A DNA stretch of 64,000 bases, taken from Roseateles aquatilis (lineage in GTDB: Bacteria > Pseudomonadota > Gammaproteobacteria > Burkholderiales > Burkholderiaceae_C). Below the pieces are notes generated by a model. That model was not told where the DNA came from and did no database searches. It saw nothing but the letters and a program-made list of their open reading frames with translations. Numbering within the stretch: position 1 is the first letter of the stretch; each line of letters starts with the position of its first letter. Where the stretch lies: positions 434,001-498,000 of the forward strand of contig NZ_NIOF01000002.1 of NCBI RefSeq assembly GCF_002205645.1. The letters run 5' to 3'. Position numbers and translations under genes: made by a program. Below, in pieces: positions 18,251 to 28,400 of the stretch.

Positions 18251-19665
18251 GCCGCTCCCCGTTGAACCTGCCGCGCCTGGCGTGGCGATACCTGTGGGCG
18301 CGGCCGATGCTGACCGCGCTCAACCTGATGCTGCTGAGCCTGGGCCTGGCGGCGATCGGCTTCGTCGTGCTGGTCAGTGAGCAACTGGAGCACGGCGTCA
18401 AGCGCGATCTGGCCGGCATCGACCTGGTCGTCGGTGCGAAGGGCAGCCCGATGCAGATCCTGCTGGCCGGGGTGTTCCATCTGGACCAGTCGACCGGCAA
18501 CATCCCGCTCGCCACGGTGCGGCAACTGCGCCAGCAGCCGCTGGTCGCCGAGGCGGTGCCGATCTCGCTCGGCGACAGCTTCCGGGGGTTTCGCATCGTC
18601 GGCACGACTGCCGGTTATCTGTCGCTGTACGAGCTCAAGCTCGCGCAGGGGCAGGGCTGGACCGTGCCGATGCAGGCCGTGATCGGTGCCGAGGTGGCGC
18701 GACGGTCTGGCCTGAAGCCCGGCGACCGCTTCCACGGCACCCACGGCCTGGCCTCGGGCGGGGACGAGCACGAGGGGGCCTACGAAGTCACCGGCGTGCT
18801 CGCGCCCACAGGCGGCGTGGCCGACCGGCTGGTGCTGACCGATCTGGCCTCGGTCTGGGAGGCGCATGCGGCGCATGGTCACGCGGCCCGGACGACGGGC
18901 CAGGATCCGGGGCAAGCTGCCGCGGGCGGCGACCCCGCGGCGCGGGGGGCGACCGACGCCCATGACGCCCATGACGCCGATGGCACCCGTGACGGCCATG
19001 ACGGCCACGGCTCCCATGAAGCGCATGATGCCCGCGGCGCCATCGGCGCTCAGCGCCCGGCCCGACCTCGCGACGGCGACCCAGCCCAGGCCCAGGCCCA
19101 GGCCCAGGCCGAAGCCGCGCTCGAGGTCAGCATGGTCCTGGTCCGTTACCGGAGCCCGCTCGGCGCCGTGATGCTGCCGCGCTGGGTCAACGCGCAGCCC
19201 GGTCTGCAGGCGTCGGTGCCGGCGCTGGAAACCGCGCGGCTGCTGAGCATGCTCGGCGTGGGCGTCGAGGTGCTGCGCGGCTTCGGCCTGGTGCTGCTGT
19301 TGGCGGCGGCGCTGTCGGTGCTGGTCGCGTTGCTGCACGCGGTGCGCGAGCGCCAGGGCGATCTGGCCATGCTGCGAATGCTCGGCGCGACGCCCGCGCG
19401 CGTGGCCGGGCTGATCGCGCTCGAGGCGCTGATGCTCGCGGCCCTGGCGACGTTGCTGGCGCTGGGCCTGGCGCATGCGTTGACGGCGGGGTTGGGCGCG
19501 ATGCTCGCGGCGCAGCAGTCGGTGCAGGTGTCGGGCCTGTGGTGGTCGGCATGGGAGGCGCTGGTGCCCGCGTTGGCGCTGGGCCTGGCGTTGATCGCCG
19601 CCGCGTGGCCGGCCTGGCGCGGCTATCGACTCGACGTCACCGAGCTGCTGCAGACGCCACGCTGA
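18247..19665 (+). CDS. ABC transporter permease with His/Asp-rich loop, probable zinc cluster
   Basis: A 472-residue FtsX/MacB-type permease. A membrane helix at about 22-43 is followed by a large extracytoplasmic domain and three C-terminal helices (about 342-365, 386-410, 436-456). Within the extracytoplasmic domain, residues about 204-263 form a low-complexity insert dense in His and Asp (for example DAHDAHDADG and GHDGHGSHEAHDARG), followed by a QAQAQAQA run. Such inserts are typical of metal-handling proteins and fit zinc. It overlaps the ATPase by 4 bp (ATGA). The direction of transport is not shown by sequence. Confidence 0.86.
   Translation: MSRSPLNLPRLAWRYLWARPMLTALNLMLLSLGLAAIGFVVLVSEQLEHGVKRDLAGIDLVVGAKGSPMQILLAGVFHLDQSTGNIPLATVRQLRQQPLVAEAVPISLGDSFRGFRIVGTTAGYLSLYELKLAQGQGWTVPMQAVIGAEVARRSGLKPGDRFHGTHGLASGGDEHEGAYEVTGVLAPTGGVADRLVLTDLASVWEAHAAHGHAARTTGQDPGQAAAGGDPAARGATDAHDAHDADGTRDGHDGHGSHEAHDARGAIGAQRPARPRDGDPAQAQAQAQAEAALEVSMVLVRYRSPLGAVMLPRWVNAQPGLQASVPALETARLLSMLGVGVEVLRGFGLVLLLAAALSVLVALLHAVRERQGDLAMLRMLGATPARVAGLIALEALMLAALATLLALGLAHALTAGLGAMLAAQQSVQVSGLWWSAWEALVPALALGLALIAAAWPAWRGYRLDVTELLQTPR
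19085..19110 (+). repeat. Hexanucleotide CCCAGG tandem repeat inside the permease gene
   Basis: About four tandem copies of a CCCAGG-type unit, encoding the QAQAQAQA run of the permease. It immediately follows the His/Asp codon repeats (GACGCCCAT-like units at about 18952-19030). The length of such tracts may vary between strains. Confidence 0.7.
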
Positions 19666-19766
19666 ACCTGCCCGGCGGCACGCCCGCTCGAATGAGCGGG
19701 CCGGGGTGGCCCGCCTGGGCGCCTCACGACCCATGACGAGCGCGTTTGCAATATTTGGGAGGCACA

Positions 19767-20360
19767 ATGTCGCCCTTCACGCCTTCTTCACCCATGCGTA
19801 GCCTTCCTTTCACCGCTTCCACGGCTTCTTCGCGCCCCGGCCAGCCGGCCGGGCTGCGCGCCGCGGCGCTGGCGCTCCTGCTGGCGCTGGGTTGCGGCGC
19901 CGTGCAGGCGCAGGCGGGCGCCGCGGTGCCGATGGGCTCCGGCCCCGGTTATCACGACCCGCGCAGCCCGTTCAAGCCGTTGCAGGACATCGAGGGTGTC
20001 GTCAGCTGGAAGCTGCTGTCGTCGGTGACGGTGAAGGCGGACAAGAGCAAGGTCATCCCGACGTTTCCGTCGGGGGTGCTCGCGTTGGACAAGCGCACGG
20101 TGAAGGTCCAGGGATTCATGATGCCGCTGGAGCCGGGCGACAAGCAGAGCCACTTCCTGCTGTCGTCGGTGCCCACCAGTTGCTCGTTCTGCGTGCCCGC
20201 CGGCCCCGAGGGCCTGGTGGAGGTGCGCAGCAAGTCGCCGGTGCGCTACACGTTGGACGTGGTGACCGTCGAGGGCCAGTTGGCGGTGCTGAACGACGAT
20301 CCCTACGGCATGTTCTATCGCGTCACGCAGGCCGTCCCGGCCACGGTGACGACGCGCTGA
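19767..20360 (+). CDS. DUF3299 secreted protein of the zinc cluster
   Basis: A 197-residue exported protein of the DUF3299 family. A long N-terminal region ends in a hydrophobic signal (about residues 32-48, AALALLLALGCGAVQAQA). The conserved part includes LDKRTVKVQGFMMPLE, a cysteine pair in SVPTSCSFCVPAGPEG, and the terminal DDPYGMFYRVTQA. ATG 19767 is fixed by a strong GGGAGG 6 nt upstream. In zinc-regulated Zrg-type loci, DUF3299 proteins accompany an ABC transporter and receptor. Its own molecular role is unknown; the cysteines could bind metal or form a disulfide. Confidence 0.85.
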   Translation: MSPFTPSSPMRSLPFTASTASSRPGQPAGLRAAALALLLALGCGAVQAQAGAAVPMGSGPGYHDPRSPFKPLQDIEGVVSWKLLSSVTVKADKSKVIPTFPSGVLALDKRTVKVQGFMMPLEPGDKQSHFLLSSVPTSCSFCVPAGPEGLVEVRSKSPVRYTLDVVTVEGQLAVLNDDPYGMFYRVTQAVPATVTTR

Positions 20361-20369
20361 TCCGCAGCC

Positions 20370-20798
20370 ATGCGCGTCCCGGCCGCCCCCTCGCACCGCC
20401 GCCAGCATCGCTGGTGGATCTGGCTGTGCCTGGTCGGCCTGCTGGGTTTCCAGTCCATGGGGCTGGTACACCGGGCGATGCACGGTGGCCGGATCGTGGA
20501 GCCGGCCCGCTTGGCGCTGCTGACCGCGCAGACCGCCGCCCAGACAACGGCAAGGGCTGCTGGGCGGGAGGCCTCGATCGAGAGCCCGGCTGAGGTCATT
20601 CCCCAGCGTTTCGGCCACGCCGCGGGCGGCCTCGACTGCCAATTGCTCGACCAGCTCAGCCACGCGCTGGGCCCGACCGTCCAGGCGCTCGCCTGGACCG
20701 CGCTGCTGCCGGACTTCCCGGTCAGCACGCCGCAGCCCCACAGCGCGCCGCTCGCGCAGGTGTGGCGCAAGAGCGCCCGCGGCCCTCCGCTGGCCTGA
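20370..20798 (+). CDS. Small membrane protein of unknown function in the zinc cluster
   Basis: A 142-residue protein that I do not recognise as a named family. One hydrophobic helix (about residues 15-34, WWIWLCLVGLLGFQSMGLVH) is followed by HRAMHGG, an Ala-rich segment, the motif FGHAAGGLDCQLLDQLSH and a Pro/Arg C terminus. Proteins of this shape occur between DUF3299 and TonB receptor genes in related bacteria, as far as I recall. It starts 9 bp after the DUF3299 stop. Conserved His, Cys and Asp residues are compatible with a metal-related role, but this is inference. Confidence 0.65.
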   Translation: MRVPAAPSHRRQHRWWIWLCLVGLLGFQSMGLVHRAMHGGRIVEPARLALLTAQTAAQTTARAAGREASIESPAEVIPQRFGHAAGGLDCQLLDQLSHALGPTVQALAWTALLPDFPVSTPQPHSAPLAQVWRKSARGPPLA

Positions 20799-21072
20799 AC
20801 CCTTCCATCGATTCCTCTCCCATCGGCCCGCCTCGGCGCGGCCGACCCGCGCGCGTCGGCGCCATCGGCATTGACATGACTTCGACATGACGTCGCTGTC
20901 GTCGGCGTTGCCCAAGTCGTCGATGCCGTTCATGCCGTCGTCTGAACGATTCCGTTCGAACGATGCCACGCGCCGGGACTTCCAAGAATTTGATGGCGCC
21001 GTGGCGCATCGCCGGCCTCCCTGGCCCTCACGTCGGGAGATCGGAGGCGCCACGCCGCTCGAAAGCGTGTTC

Positions 21073-23241
21073 ATGGTCACCATCTCTTCCCATTCCTTCA
21101 TCGTGGCGGCTTCCGCTCGTGCTGGCGCTGCGTCGGCGCCCACCCGCCTGACGCTGCTGGCGCAGGCGTTCGGCCTGGCGATGGCATTCGGCGCGACGGC
21201 CGCTTCGGCCCAGCAAGCTACTGCGGCGCCAGGAGCCGCCGATGCCGCGGACGCCGCCGCGGAGGCCGGGAGCACTTCCGGCGGCACAGCCAGGACCCGC
21301 AAGCAGCAGCTGGAAGCCGTCGTCATCACCGGCAATCCGCTGAACCTGCGCGACGTGGTCGCGCCGGTGCAAACGCTCTCCGGCGACGCGCTGACGCTCA
21401 AGCGCGGCGCCAGCCTGGGCGACACGCTGGAAGGGCTGTCGGGCGTGGGCTCGACCTACTTCGGCCCGAACAGCAACCGGCCGACGCTGCGCGGCCTGGA
21501 CGGCGACCGGGTGCGCATGCTGAGCAACTCCGGCGCGTCGGTCGATGCGTCCAGCCTGAGCTTCGACCACGCGCTGCCGGTCGATCCGCTGGTGCTGACC
21601 CGCATCGAGGTGCTGCGCGGCGCCGCGGCGCTGCAGTACGGCGGCAATGCGATCGGTGGGGTCGTCAATGCGATGGACAACCGCATTCCCCGCCTGGCCC
21701 AGCCGGGCCTGGGCGGCACGGCGGAAGCGCGCCTGGGCGGCGCGGCCAACGAGCGCGGCGGCGCGGTGGTGCTCGATGGCGGCACATCGGCGTTCGCATG
21801 GCACGTCGACGCGGCGGACCGCCGCGCGGACGATCAGCGCGTCCCGCGCTTCACCAGCGAGGACGGCGTCTCGACCCACGTCCGCAACTCCGACAGCCAT
21901 GGCCGCAGCGGCGCGGTGGGTGGGTCGCTGCTGTTCTCGCAGGGGTATGCCGGCGTGTCGGTCGAGGACTACCACAACGAGTACGGCGTGACCGTCGAGC
22001 CCGACGTCCGCATCCAGATGCAGCGTCAGCGATTGGCCACCGCGGGCGAGTGGCGCGATCCGCTGCCGGGCCTGGCGCGTGTGCAATGGCAGTTCGCCAG
22101 CAGCCGCTACAAGCACCAGGAAGTGGAGGGCAGCGGCGCCGTCGGTACCGTATTCCAGTCCGACGGCAAGGACGGCCGCGTCGAAGCCCAGCATGTGGCG
22201 ATCCAGACGCCGTGGGGACCGCTGCAGGGCGTGCTGGGCTGGCAGTGGGAGCAGAGCGACTTCTCCGCGCTGGGCGAGGAAGCGCTGGTGCCCAGCACGA
22301 CGACACGGTCCAACGCGGTCTTCCTGATCGAGCAGTTCAAGTCCGGACCGTGGAGCCTGCAGGCCGGCGCGCGCGGTGAGAAGGTCAAGGTCGGATCGAC
22401 CGGTGGCGACGAGGAGCGTTTCGGCCTGCCGACCACACGTCGCTTCAGCCCGCGCAGCCTGTCGCTGACCGGCGGTGTGGAGCTGGGTCGCGGCTTCAGC
22501 CTGTCGAGCAGCCTCAGCAGCAGCGAACGGGCGCCGACCTTCTATGAGCTGTTCGCCAACGGCGTGCATGTGGCCTCGGGCGCCTACGAGGTGGGCGACG
22601 TCAACCTGCGCATGGAGCGCGCCAAGGCCGTCGACCTGGGCTTGCAGTGGAAGCAGGGCGAGTCCAGGTGGAGCGTGCAGGTCTACCAGACGCGCTTCTC
22701 CAACTACCTGGCGCTGGACGCGAGCGGGCGCCAGATCGCGCAGCCCACGGAGGACGGCGGCGTGGAGAGCGTCCCCGAATACGTCTATCGCGGCGTGCGC
22801 GCCCGCATGCACGGCGTGGAGCTGGAAGGCCATCAGCCGCTGCCGGCGCTGGCGGGCTGGGACCTGACGCTGGGCACCACGCTGGACCTCGTGCGCGGCA
22901 CCAACCTCGACACCCACGAGCCGCTGCCGCGCCTGGCGCCGGCGCGCGCCAGCGTGTCGCTGCAGGCGCAGCGCGGACCGTGGCTGATCCAGGCATCGCT
23001 GCGCGGCGCGGCGCGGCAGGACAAGGTGCCGGCGCTCGACACGCCCACCGCCGGCTACGGCATCCTGCGCGTGAACATCGCGCGCCACTTCGACCTGGGC
23101 GGGATGGACGCGATGTGGTACGTCAAGCTCGACAACCTGGCCAACAAGCTGGCCTACAGCGCGAGCAGCGTGCAGACCATCCGCGAGTTGACGCCGATGC
23201 CGGGCCGCAGCCTGTTCGCCGGGCTGCAGGTCAAGTTCTGA
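21073..23241 (+). CDS. TonB-dependent outer-membrane receptor, ZnuD-like
   Basis: A 722-residue TonB-dependent receptor. A signal peptide ends near ATAASA/QQ; a TonB-box-like LEAVVITGNP and plug domain (LRGLDGDRVRMLSNSGASVD, NAIGGVVNAMDNRIP) follow, then the beta barrel. The segment SERAPTFYELFANGVHVASG closely resembles the hallmark of the ZnuD zinc receptor group, and His-rich residues lie around the SHGRS and VEDYHNEYG loops. ATG 21073 is preferred because the signal peptide starts there; an upstream extension from 20887 looks non-coding. It follows the DUF3299 gene and small protein, making this a probable zinc uptake receptor. No clear Zur box was found in the 270 bp upstream. Confidence 0.88.
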   Translation: MVTISSHSFIVAASARAGAASAPTRLTLLAQAFGLAMAFGATAASAQQATAAPGAADAADAAAEAGSTSGGTARTRKQQLEAVVITGNPLNLRDVVAPVQTLSGDALTLKRGASLGDTLEGLSGVGSTYFGPNSNRPTLRGLDGDRVRMLSNSGASVDASSLSFDHALPVDPLVLTRIEVLRGAAALQYGGNAIGGVVNAMDNRIPRLAQPGLGGTAEARLGGAANERGGAVVLDGGTSAFAWHVDAADRRADDQRVPRFTSEDGVSTHVRNSDSHGRSGAVGGSLLFSQGYAGVSVEDYHNEYGVTVEPDVRIQMQRQRLATAGEWRDPLPGLARVQWQFASSRYKHQEVEGSGAVGTVFQSDGKDGRVEAQHVAIQTPWGPLQGVLGWQWEQSDFSALGEEALVPSTTTRSNAVFLIEQFKSGPWSLQAGARGEKVKVGSTGGDEERFGLPTTRRFSPRSLSLTGGVELGRGFSLSSSLSSSERAPTFYELFANGVHVASGAYEVGDVNLRMERAKAVDLGLQWKQGESRWSVQVYQTRFSNYLALDASGRQIAQPTEDGGVESVPEYVYRGVRARMHGVELEGHQPLPALAGWDLTLGTTLDLVRGTNLDTHEPLPRLAPARASVSLQAQRGPWLIQASLRGAARQDKVPALDTPTAGYGILRVNIARHFDLGGMDAMWYVKLDNLANKLAYSASSVQTIRELTPMPGRSLFAGLQVKF

Positions 23242-23244
23242 GGC

Positions 23245-23880
23245 TCAGGGCGCGAGGCGCTCGCGCACCCAGGTCCCCTGGTCGAGGCGATAGACCAGGC
23301 GATCATGGAGCCGGGACTTGCGCCCCTGCCAGAACTCCCAGCGCTCGGGCACCAGCCGGTAGCCGCCCCAGTGCGGCGGCCGGCCCGGATTGAGCCCGTG
23401 CTGGGCGGCGGCCTTGGCCGCATTCGCGACCAGCACCGCGCGCGAGGTGATCACCTGGCTCTGCGGCGAGGCCCAGGCGCCCAGGCGCGAGTCCAGCGGG
23501 CGGGACGCGTAGTACGCATCCGATCGGGCCGCGTCGACCTGCTCGACACGGCCTTCGATGCGCACGACGCGCTCCATCTCGACCCAGTGGAATTGCAGCG
23601 CCGCGAACGGGTGCACCGCGAGTTCCCGTCCCTTGCGGCTGTCGTAGTTGGTGTACCAGACCAGCCCTTGCTCCTCGATGTCCTTGATCAGGACGATGCG
23701 GGTCGAGGGCCGGCCGTCCGCCCCCACGGTGGCCAGGGTCATGGCGTTGGGCTCGGGGACCTTGGCGTCCAGGGCCTCCTGCAGCCATTGGCGGAACTGG
23801 CGCAGCGGCTCGGCGGCGGCCAGGTGTTCGTCGAGCTCGTCGCGCTCGTAGCTCTTGCGCAGGTCAGCGAGTTTGTCCAT
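23245..23880 (-). CDS. pdxH: Pyridoxamine 5'-phosphate oxidase
   Basis: PdxH oxidises pyridoxine or pyridoxamine phosphate to pyridoxal phosphate with FMN. The 211-residue product begins [16 protein letters not shown], the usual PdxH start, and contains the FMN-binding [16 protein letters not shown] and [13 protein letters not shown] blocks and the terminal W-x-R-x-RLHDR region ([16 protein letters not shown]). It converges with the TonB receptor gene, stop codons 3 bp apart, with no terminator between. It is divergent from the nucleotidyltransferase gene. Confidence 0.96.
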   Translation of the reverse strand: MDKLADLRKSYERDELDEHLAAAEPLRQFRQWLQEALDAKVPEPNAMTLATVGADGRPSTRIVLIKDIEEQGLVWYTNYDSRKGRELAVHPFAALQFHWVEMERVVRIEGRVEQVDAARSDAYYASRPLDSRLGAWASPQSQVITSRAVLVANAAKAAAQHGLNPGRPPHWGGYRLVPERWEFWQGRKSRLHDRLVYRLDQGTWVRERLAP

Positions 23881-23924
23881 CGCCGGAGTATCGGGCGATT
23901 TATGCAGACCTTCCCTTAAGTAAA

Positions 23925-23995
23925 GCTCCCACTCGTGAAACCTCGGGTGGGAGCGCGCCGGCACGGCAGGCATGCTTCCTCTCACAGCCGTGCCG
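23925..23995. other. Two adjacent perfect hairpins between pdxH and the nucleotidyltransferase gene
   Basis: GCTCCCAC/GTGGGAGC (23925-23954, 8-bp stem) is followed by CGGCACGGC/GCCGTGCCG (23959-23995, 9-bp stem). They lie in the divergent intergenic region, so they could form the leader of either gene. No T-run follows on either strand. They are not a motif I can name. Confidence 0.5.
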
Positions 23996-24042
23996 TTAGA
24001 GCCGGCGCAGGGGGATCGGGACCAAACCAGAAGGAAGTTCGC

Positions 24043-24684
24043 ATGAATCAGCGACGACCCGTTGTCGTCGTGCTCGCGGCAGGGCGCGGACAGCGCTTTC
24101 GCGGCGAGGGCCACAAGCTGGAACAGGTCTTGGGTGAGGACACCGTGTTGGCGCACACGCTGCGTCAGGCGTTGGGCTCGGGCCTGTCGATGCTGGTGGT
24201 GACCTCGTCCGCGTTGGCACCGATGGTCCGACGCCATGTGGCCTCGCGCGACATGCTGGTGCTGCCCGACCAGGACCGCCTCGGGCGCCCCGCGCCGCTG
24301 GGCATGGGTCACTCGATCGCGGCGGGGGTCGCGGCGACCGGCGATGCGCCGGGGTGGCTGATCCTTCCCGCCGACATGCCGATGCTGCGCTCCAGCACCT
24401 TGCAGGCGGTGGCGCAGGCGCTGGAGAACGATCCCATCGCGTATGCCCAGTACCGCGGACGACGCGGCCATCCGGTGGCCTTCAGCGCGGAGCTGTTCTC
24501 GGAGCTCGCCGCGCTGCAGGGCGACGAGGGCGCGCGGCGACTGCTGGCGCGTTATCCGGCGCAGGCGGTGGAGGTGGATGACCCCGGCGTGTTGATCGAC
24601 GTGGATACCGTCGAGGATCTGCAGCGGCTGCGCGCCGATCCGTCGCAGCCGCGGCCCAGCGATCTCGGGATCCGGACGAACTGA
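24043..24684 (+). CDS. MobA/MocA-like NTP transferase
   Basis: A 213-residue nucleotidyltransferase resembling MocA/MobA, which load molybdenum cofactor with CMP or GMP. The N-terminal loop [19 protein letters not shown] is the diagnostic nucleotide-binding glycine-rich motif, followed by [10 protein letters not shown] with the metal-binding Asp and the region [13 protein letters not shown] 24043 has AAGGAAG about 6 nt upstream. It is not next to molybdenum enzymes in this window, so substrate choice (molybdopterin, or another sugar or cofactor) is uncertain. Confidence 0.78.
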   Translation: MNQRRPVVVVLAAGRGQRFRGEGHKLEQVLGEDTVLAHTLRQALGSGLSMLVVTSSALAPMVRRHVASRDMLVLPDQDRLGRPAPLGMGHSIAAGVAATGDAPGWLILPADMPMLRSSTLQAVAQALENDPIAYAQYRGRRGHPVAFSAELFSELAALQGDEGARRLLARYPAQAVEVDDPGVLIDVDTVEDLQRLRADPSQPRPSDLGIRTN

Positions 24685-24779
24685 CGCCCCCGACGCCCGC
24701 CAGGGAAGGGCGAATGACGGAGCAGCGCGAGCCCTCGCGGGGACTGCTCGCCGGCGGCGCAAGGGTGGCGTGGACCTCG

Positions 24780-25427
24780 TCAGAGGCCGTTGAGACGGGC
24801 CAGCTCGAGCTGACGTTCCAGTGCCTGGTCGTGAATGCCGTGCTCGCGCAGGCAGGTCACGGCGCGTTGCAGGTAATCCAGCGTGGTGCCGTAGCGCCCG
24901 CGCGCGTGGCGCAGGATGTGCAGCAGACGGTCGTCGTTCAGGTCGCCGACCCAGCCCGGGCTGCGCCGCGAGATCGTGAACGCCAGGGCCTTGCGGGTGA
25001 TGCCGCTGTCCGCGCAGTGGCAGTCCAGCCAGCGCGGCACGTAGGTGCCGACCACCATCTCCCTCAACCACAGCCGCTGCAACTGAGCGGCGCTGTGCTC
25101 GGGGTCGACGCGATACAGGAGGCCGCGGCAACTGCCGCCGGACAGCAGCGTCATCACCAGCCCCGGCTGCTCCACGCTTCCCCGGTTCACCAGCGAGCGC
25201 AGCCGCAGCGCGCGGTGATAGCCCTGGACCTTCGCGACCACCGTCTGTGTCGGGGTGAAGCCGGGGTTCCACATCAGGGAGCCGTAGGCGAACAGCATCA
25301 AGCCGTGCTCGCGGTCCCATTCGCGCTCCACGATGTCGAGCATCTGGCGGCTGTGGGCGGGGAGGTCCTCCAGGCGGGCATCGGCCAGTGGGTCCGGGTT
25401 GGCTTGTGGGATCGTCGGGTTCAACAT
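24780..25427 (-). CDS. Gamma-glutamylcyclotransferase, ChaC-like
   Basis: A 215-residue protein of the ChaC gamma-glutamylcyclotransferase family, which degrades glutathione to oxoproline and Cys-Gly. The phosphate-binding loop is [15 protein letters not shown], and the catalytic-Glu region is LVMTLLSGG with GLLYRV, and the later [15 protein letters not shown] segment is typical. ATG 25427 (MLNPTIPQ) starts the conserved frame; upstream codons look non-coding. It is divergent from edd, separated by about 215 bp. Confidence 0.82.
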   Translation of the reverse strand: MLNPTIPQANPDPLADARLEDLPAHSRQMLDIVEREWDREHGLMLFAYGSLMWNPGFTPTQTVVAKVQGYHRALRLRSLVNRGSVEQPGLVMTLLSGGSCRGLLYRVDPEHSAAQLQRLWLREMVVGTYVPRWLDCHCADSGITRKALAFTISRRSPGWVGDLNDDRLLHILRHARGRYGTTLDYLQRAVTCLREHGIHDQALERQLELARLNGL

Positions 25428-25595
25428 GGGGGAAATGCTGCCACATGACGGCCGCCCCTGCCTGCAACCATCGGTGCGTTGGCGGGGGTGGGAGCGTTTC
25501 ATGCCGCGTTGTTTTTGGCGCCTCGCGGGGCGCTCTTGTAACCCGCTTGTACCTGGGTTTGCCGTTCGAAGAGAGACGGGCCGGGTGGTGGCGTG

Positions 25596-25601
25596 TAATA
25601 T
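25596..25601 (+). promoter_or_regulatory. Candidate -10 element for edd
   Basis: TAATAT 43 bases before the edd start stands out in a GC-rich context, and AT-rich sequence follows it. No matching -35 hexamer is seen at 17 bp, so this may be an activator-dependent promoter or chance. Confidence 0.3.
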
Positions 25602-25643
25602 GGTTACCAATCAAACCCTGGCTGAGTTACATCAGCAGTCGGC

Positions 25644-27464
<1,821 letters not shown>

Positions 27465-27518
27465 GCCGGTGACGCGCAGGCCCGACCGCCCCGACAGATT
27501 CGACTACAAGGACCCCGC

Positions 27519-28151
27519 ATGAGTTCCAATCTGGACACCCTGAGCCTGGCCGAGCACGGCCCGGTGATCCCCGTCATCGTCATCGATCGCCTCGAGCACG
27601 CCGTGCCCCTGGCCCGCGCGCTGGTCGCCGGCGGCGTGAAGGTGCTGGAAGTGACGCTGCGCACGCCGGTCGCCCTGGAGGCGATCGCCGCCATCGCACG
27701 TGAAGTGCCCGATGCCATCGTCGGTGCCGGCACGCTGCGCACCGCGGCCGATGCCGCCGCTGCGAAACACGCCGGCAGCCGCTTCGCGGTCAGCCCCGGC
27801 TTCACGCCCGAACTGGCTCGCGCCTGCGAAGCGCAAGGCCTGCCGCTGCTGCCGGGCGTCTCGACGGCCAGCGAGGTCATGATGGCCTCGGACGCCGGCT
27901 ACCGTTTCCTCAAGCTGTTCCCGGCCACGGCGGTCGGCGGCACCAGCTTGCTGAAGGCACTGGCCGGTCCGTTCCCCGACGTCGTCTTCTGCCCCACCGG
28001 CGGCATCACGCCGCAGACGGCGCCGGACTTCCTGGCGTTGTCCAACGTCAAGGTCTGCGGCGGCTCGTGGCTCACCCCCGCGGATGCCGTGAAGGCGGGC
28101 GACTGGGCGCGCATCACGCAACTGGCCAGGGAGGCCGGCGCGCTGCGCTGA
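27519..28151 (+). CDS. eda: 2-dehydro-3-deoxy-6-phosphogluconate aldolase
   Basis: Eda splits KDPG into pyruvate and glyceraldehyde-3-phosphate. The 210-residue product shows VIPVIVIDRLEHAVPLA at the start, the Glu of LEVTLRTP, the GAGTLRT loop, and the Schiff-base Lys in RFLKLFPATAVGG, followed by FCPTGGI. It follows edd in the same direction and is followed by a strong terminator, so edd-eda is a complete two-gene operon. Confidence 0.97.
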   Translation: MSSNLDTLSLAEHGPVIPVIVIDRLEHAVPLARALVAGGVKVLEVTLRTPVALEAIAAIAREVPDAIVGAGTLRTAADAAAAKHAGSRFAVSPGFTPELARACEAQGLPLLPGVSTASEVMMASDAGYRFLKLFPATAVGGTSLLKALAGPFPDVVFCPTGGITPQTAPDFLALSNVKVCGGSWLTPADAVKAGDWARITQLAREAGALR

Positions 28152-28173
28152 TCCCTGGCCCGCCCGAATGCAG

Positions 28174-28200
28174 AACGCCGGCTGCGATGCCGGCGTTTTT
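28174..28200 (+). terminator. Intrinsic terminator after eda
   Basis: AACGCCGGC and GCCGGCGTT form a 9-bp perfect stem with a 6-base loop, followed by TTTTTC. It sits 22 bp after the eda stop. Confidence 0.9.
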
Positions 28201-28230
28201 CTTGGCGCCGACGAGGCCTGACCAGAAGCC

Positions 28231-28260
28231 CGAACGGCGCCGATTGCTCGGCGCCGTTCG
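28231..28260. repeat. Perfect 12-bp inverted repeat downstream of eda
   Basis: CGAACGGCGCCG and CGGCGCCGTTCG with a 6-base loop. It lacks a T-run on either strand. It lies between the eda terminator and the end of the leftward Cys-repeat gene (stop 28401), for which it could act as a distal terminator. Confidence 0.6.
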
Positions 28261-28400
28261 GGCGGAAGAATGTCGACAGGGGGACCCGGGCAGTTGTTCG
28301 AGTTGGCACCCGGGTCCGCCGGTTCAACGTGGGCGACCGTTGCTGCCGACCAGGTCGGCGGTCACCCCCCACTGGGGTCGAACCGATTGCTGCCGCCGAT

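Noticed and set aside
19085-19110. CRISPR-like repeats
   Set aside because: Simple hexamer tandem without spacers, inside a coding frame; not a CRISPR array.
20799-21072. Zur box upstream of the ZnuD-like receptor
   Set aside because: No AT-rich palindrome like known Zur boxes was found; only GC-rich palindromes are present.
21028-23088. Long leftward frame over the TonB receptor
   Set aside because: Low-complexity Arg/Ala/Gln-rich translation typical of antisense GC-rich DNA; the rightward receptor frame has all family motifs.
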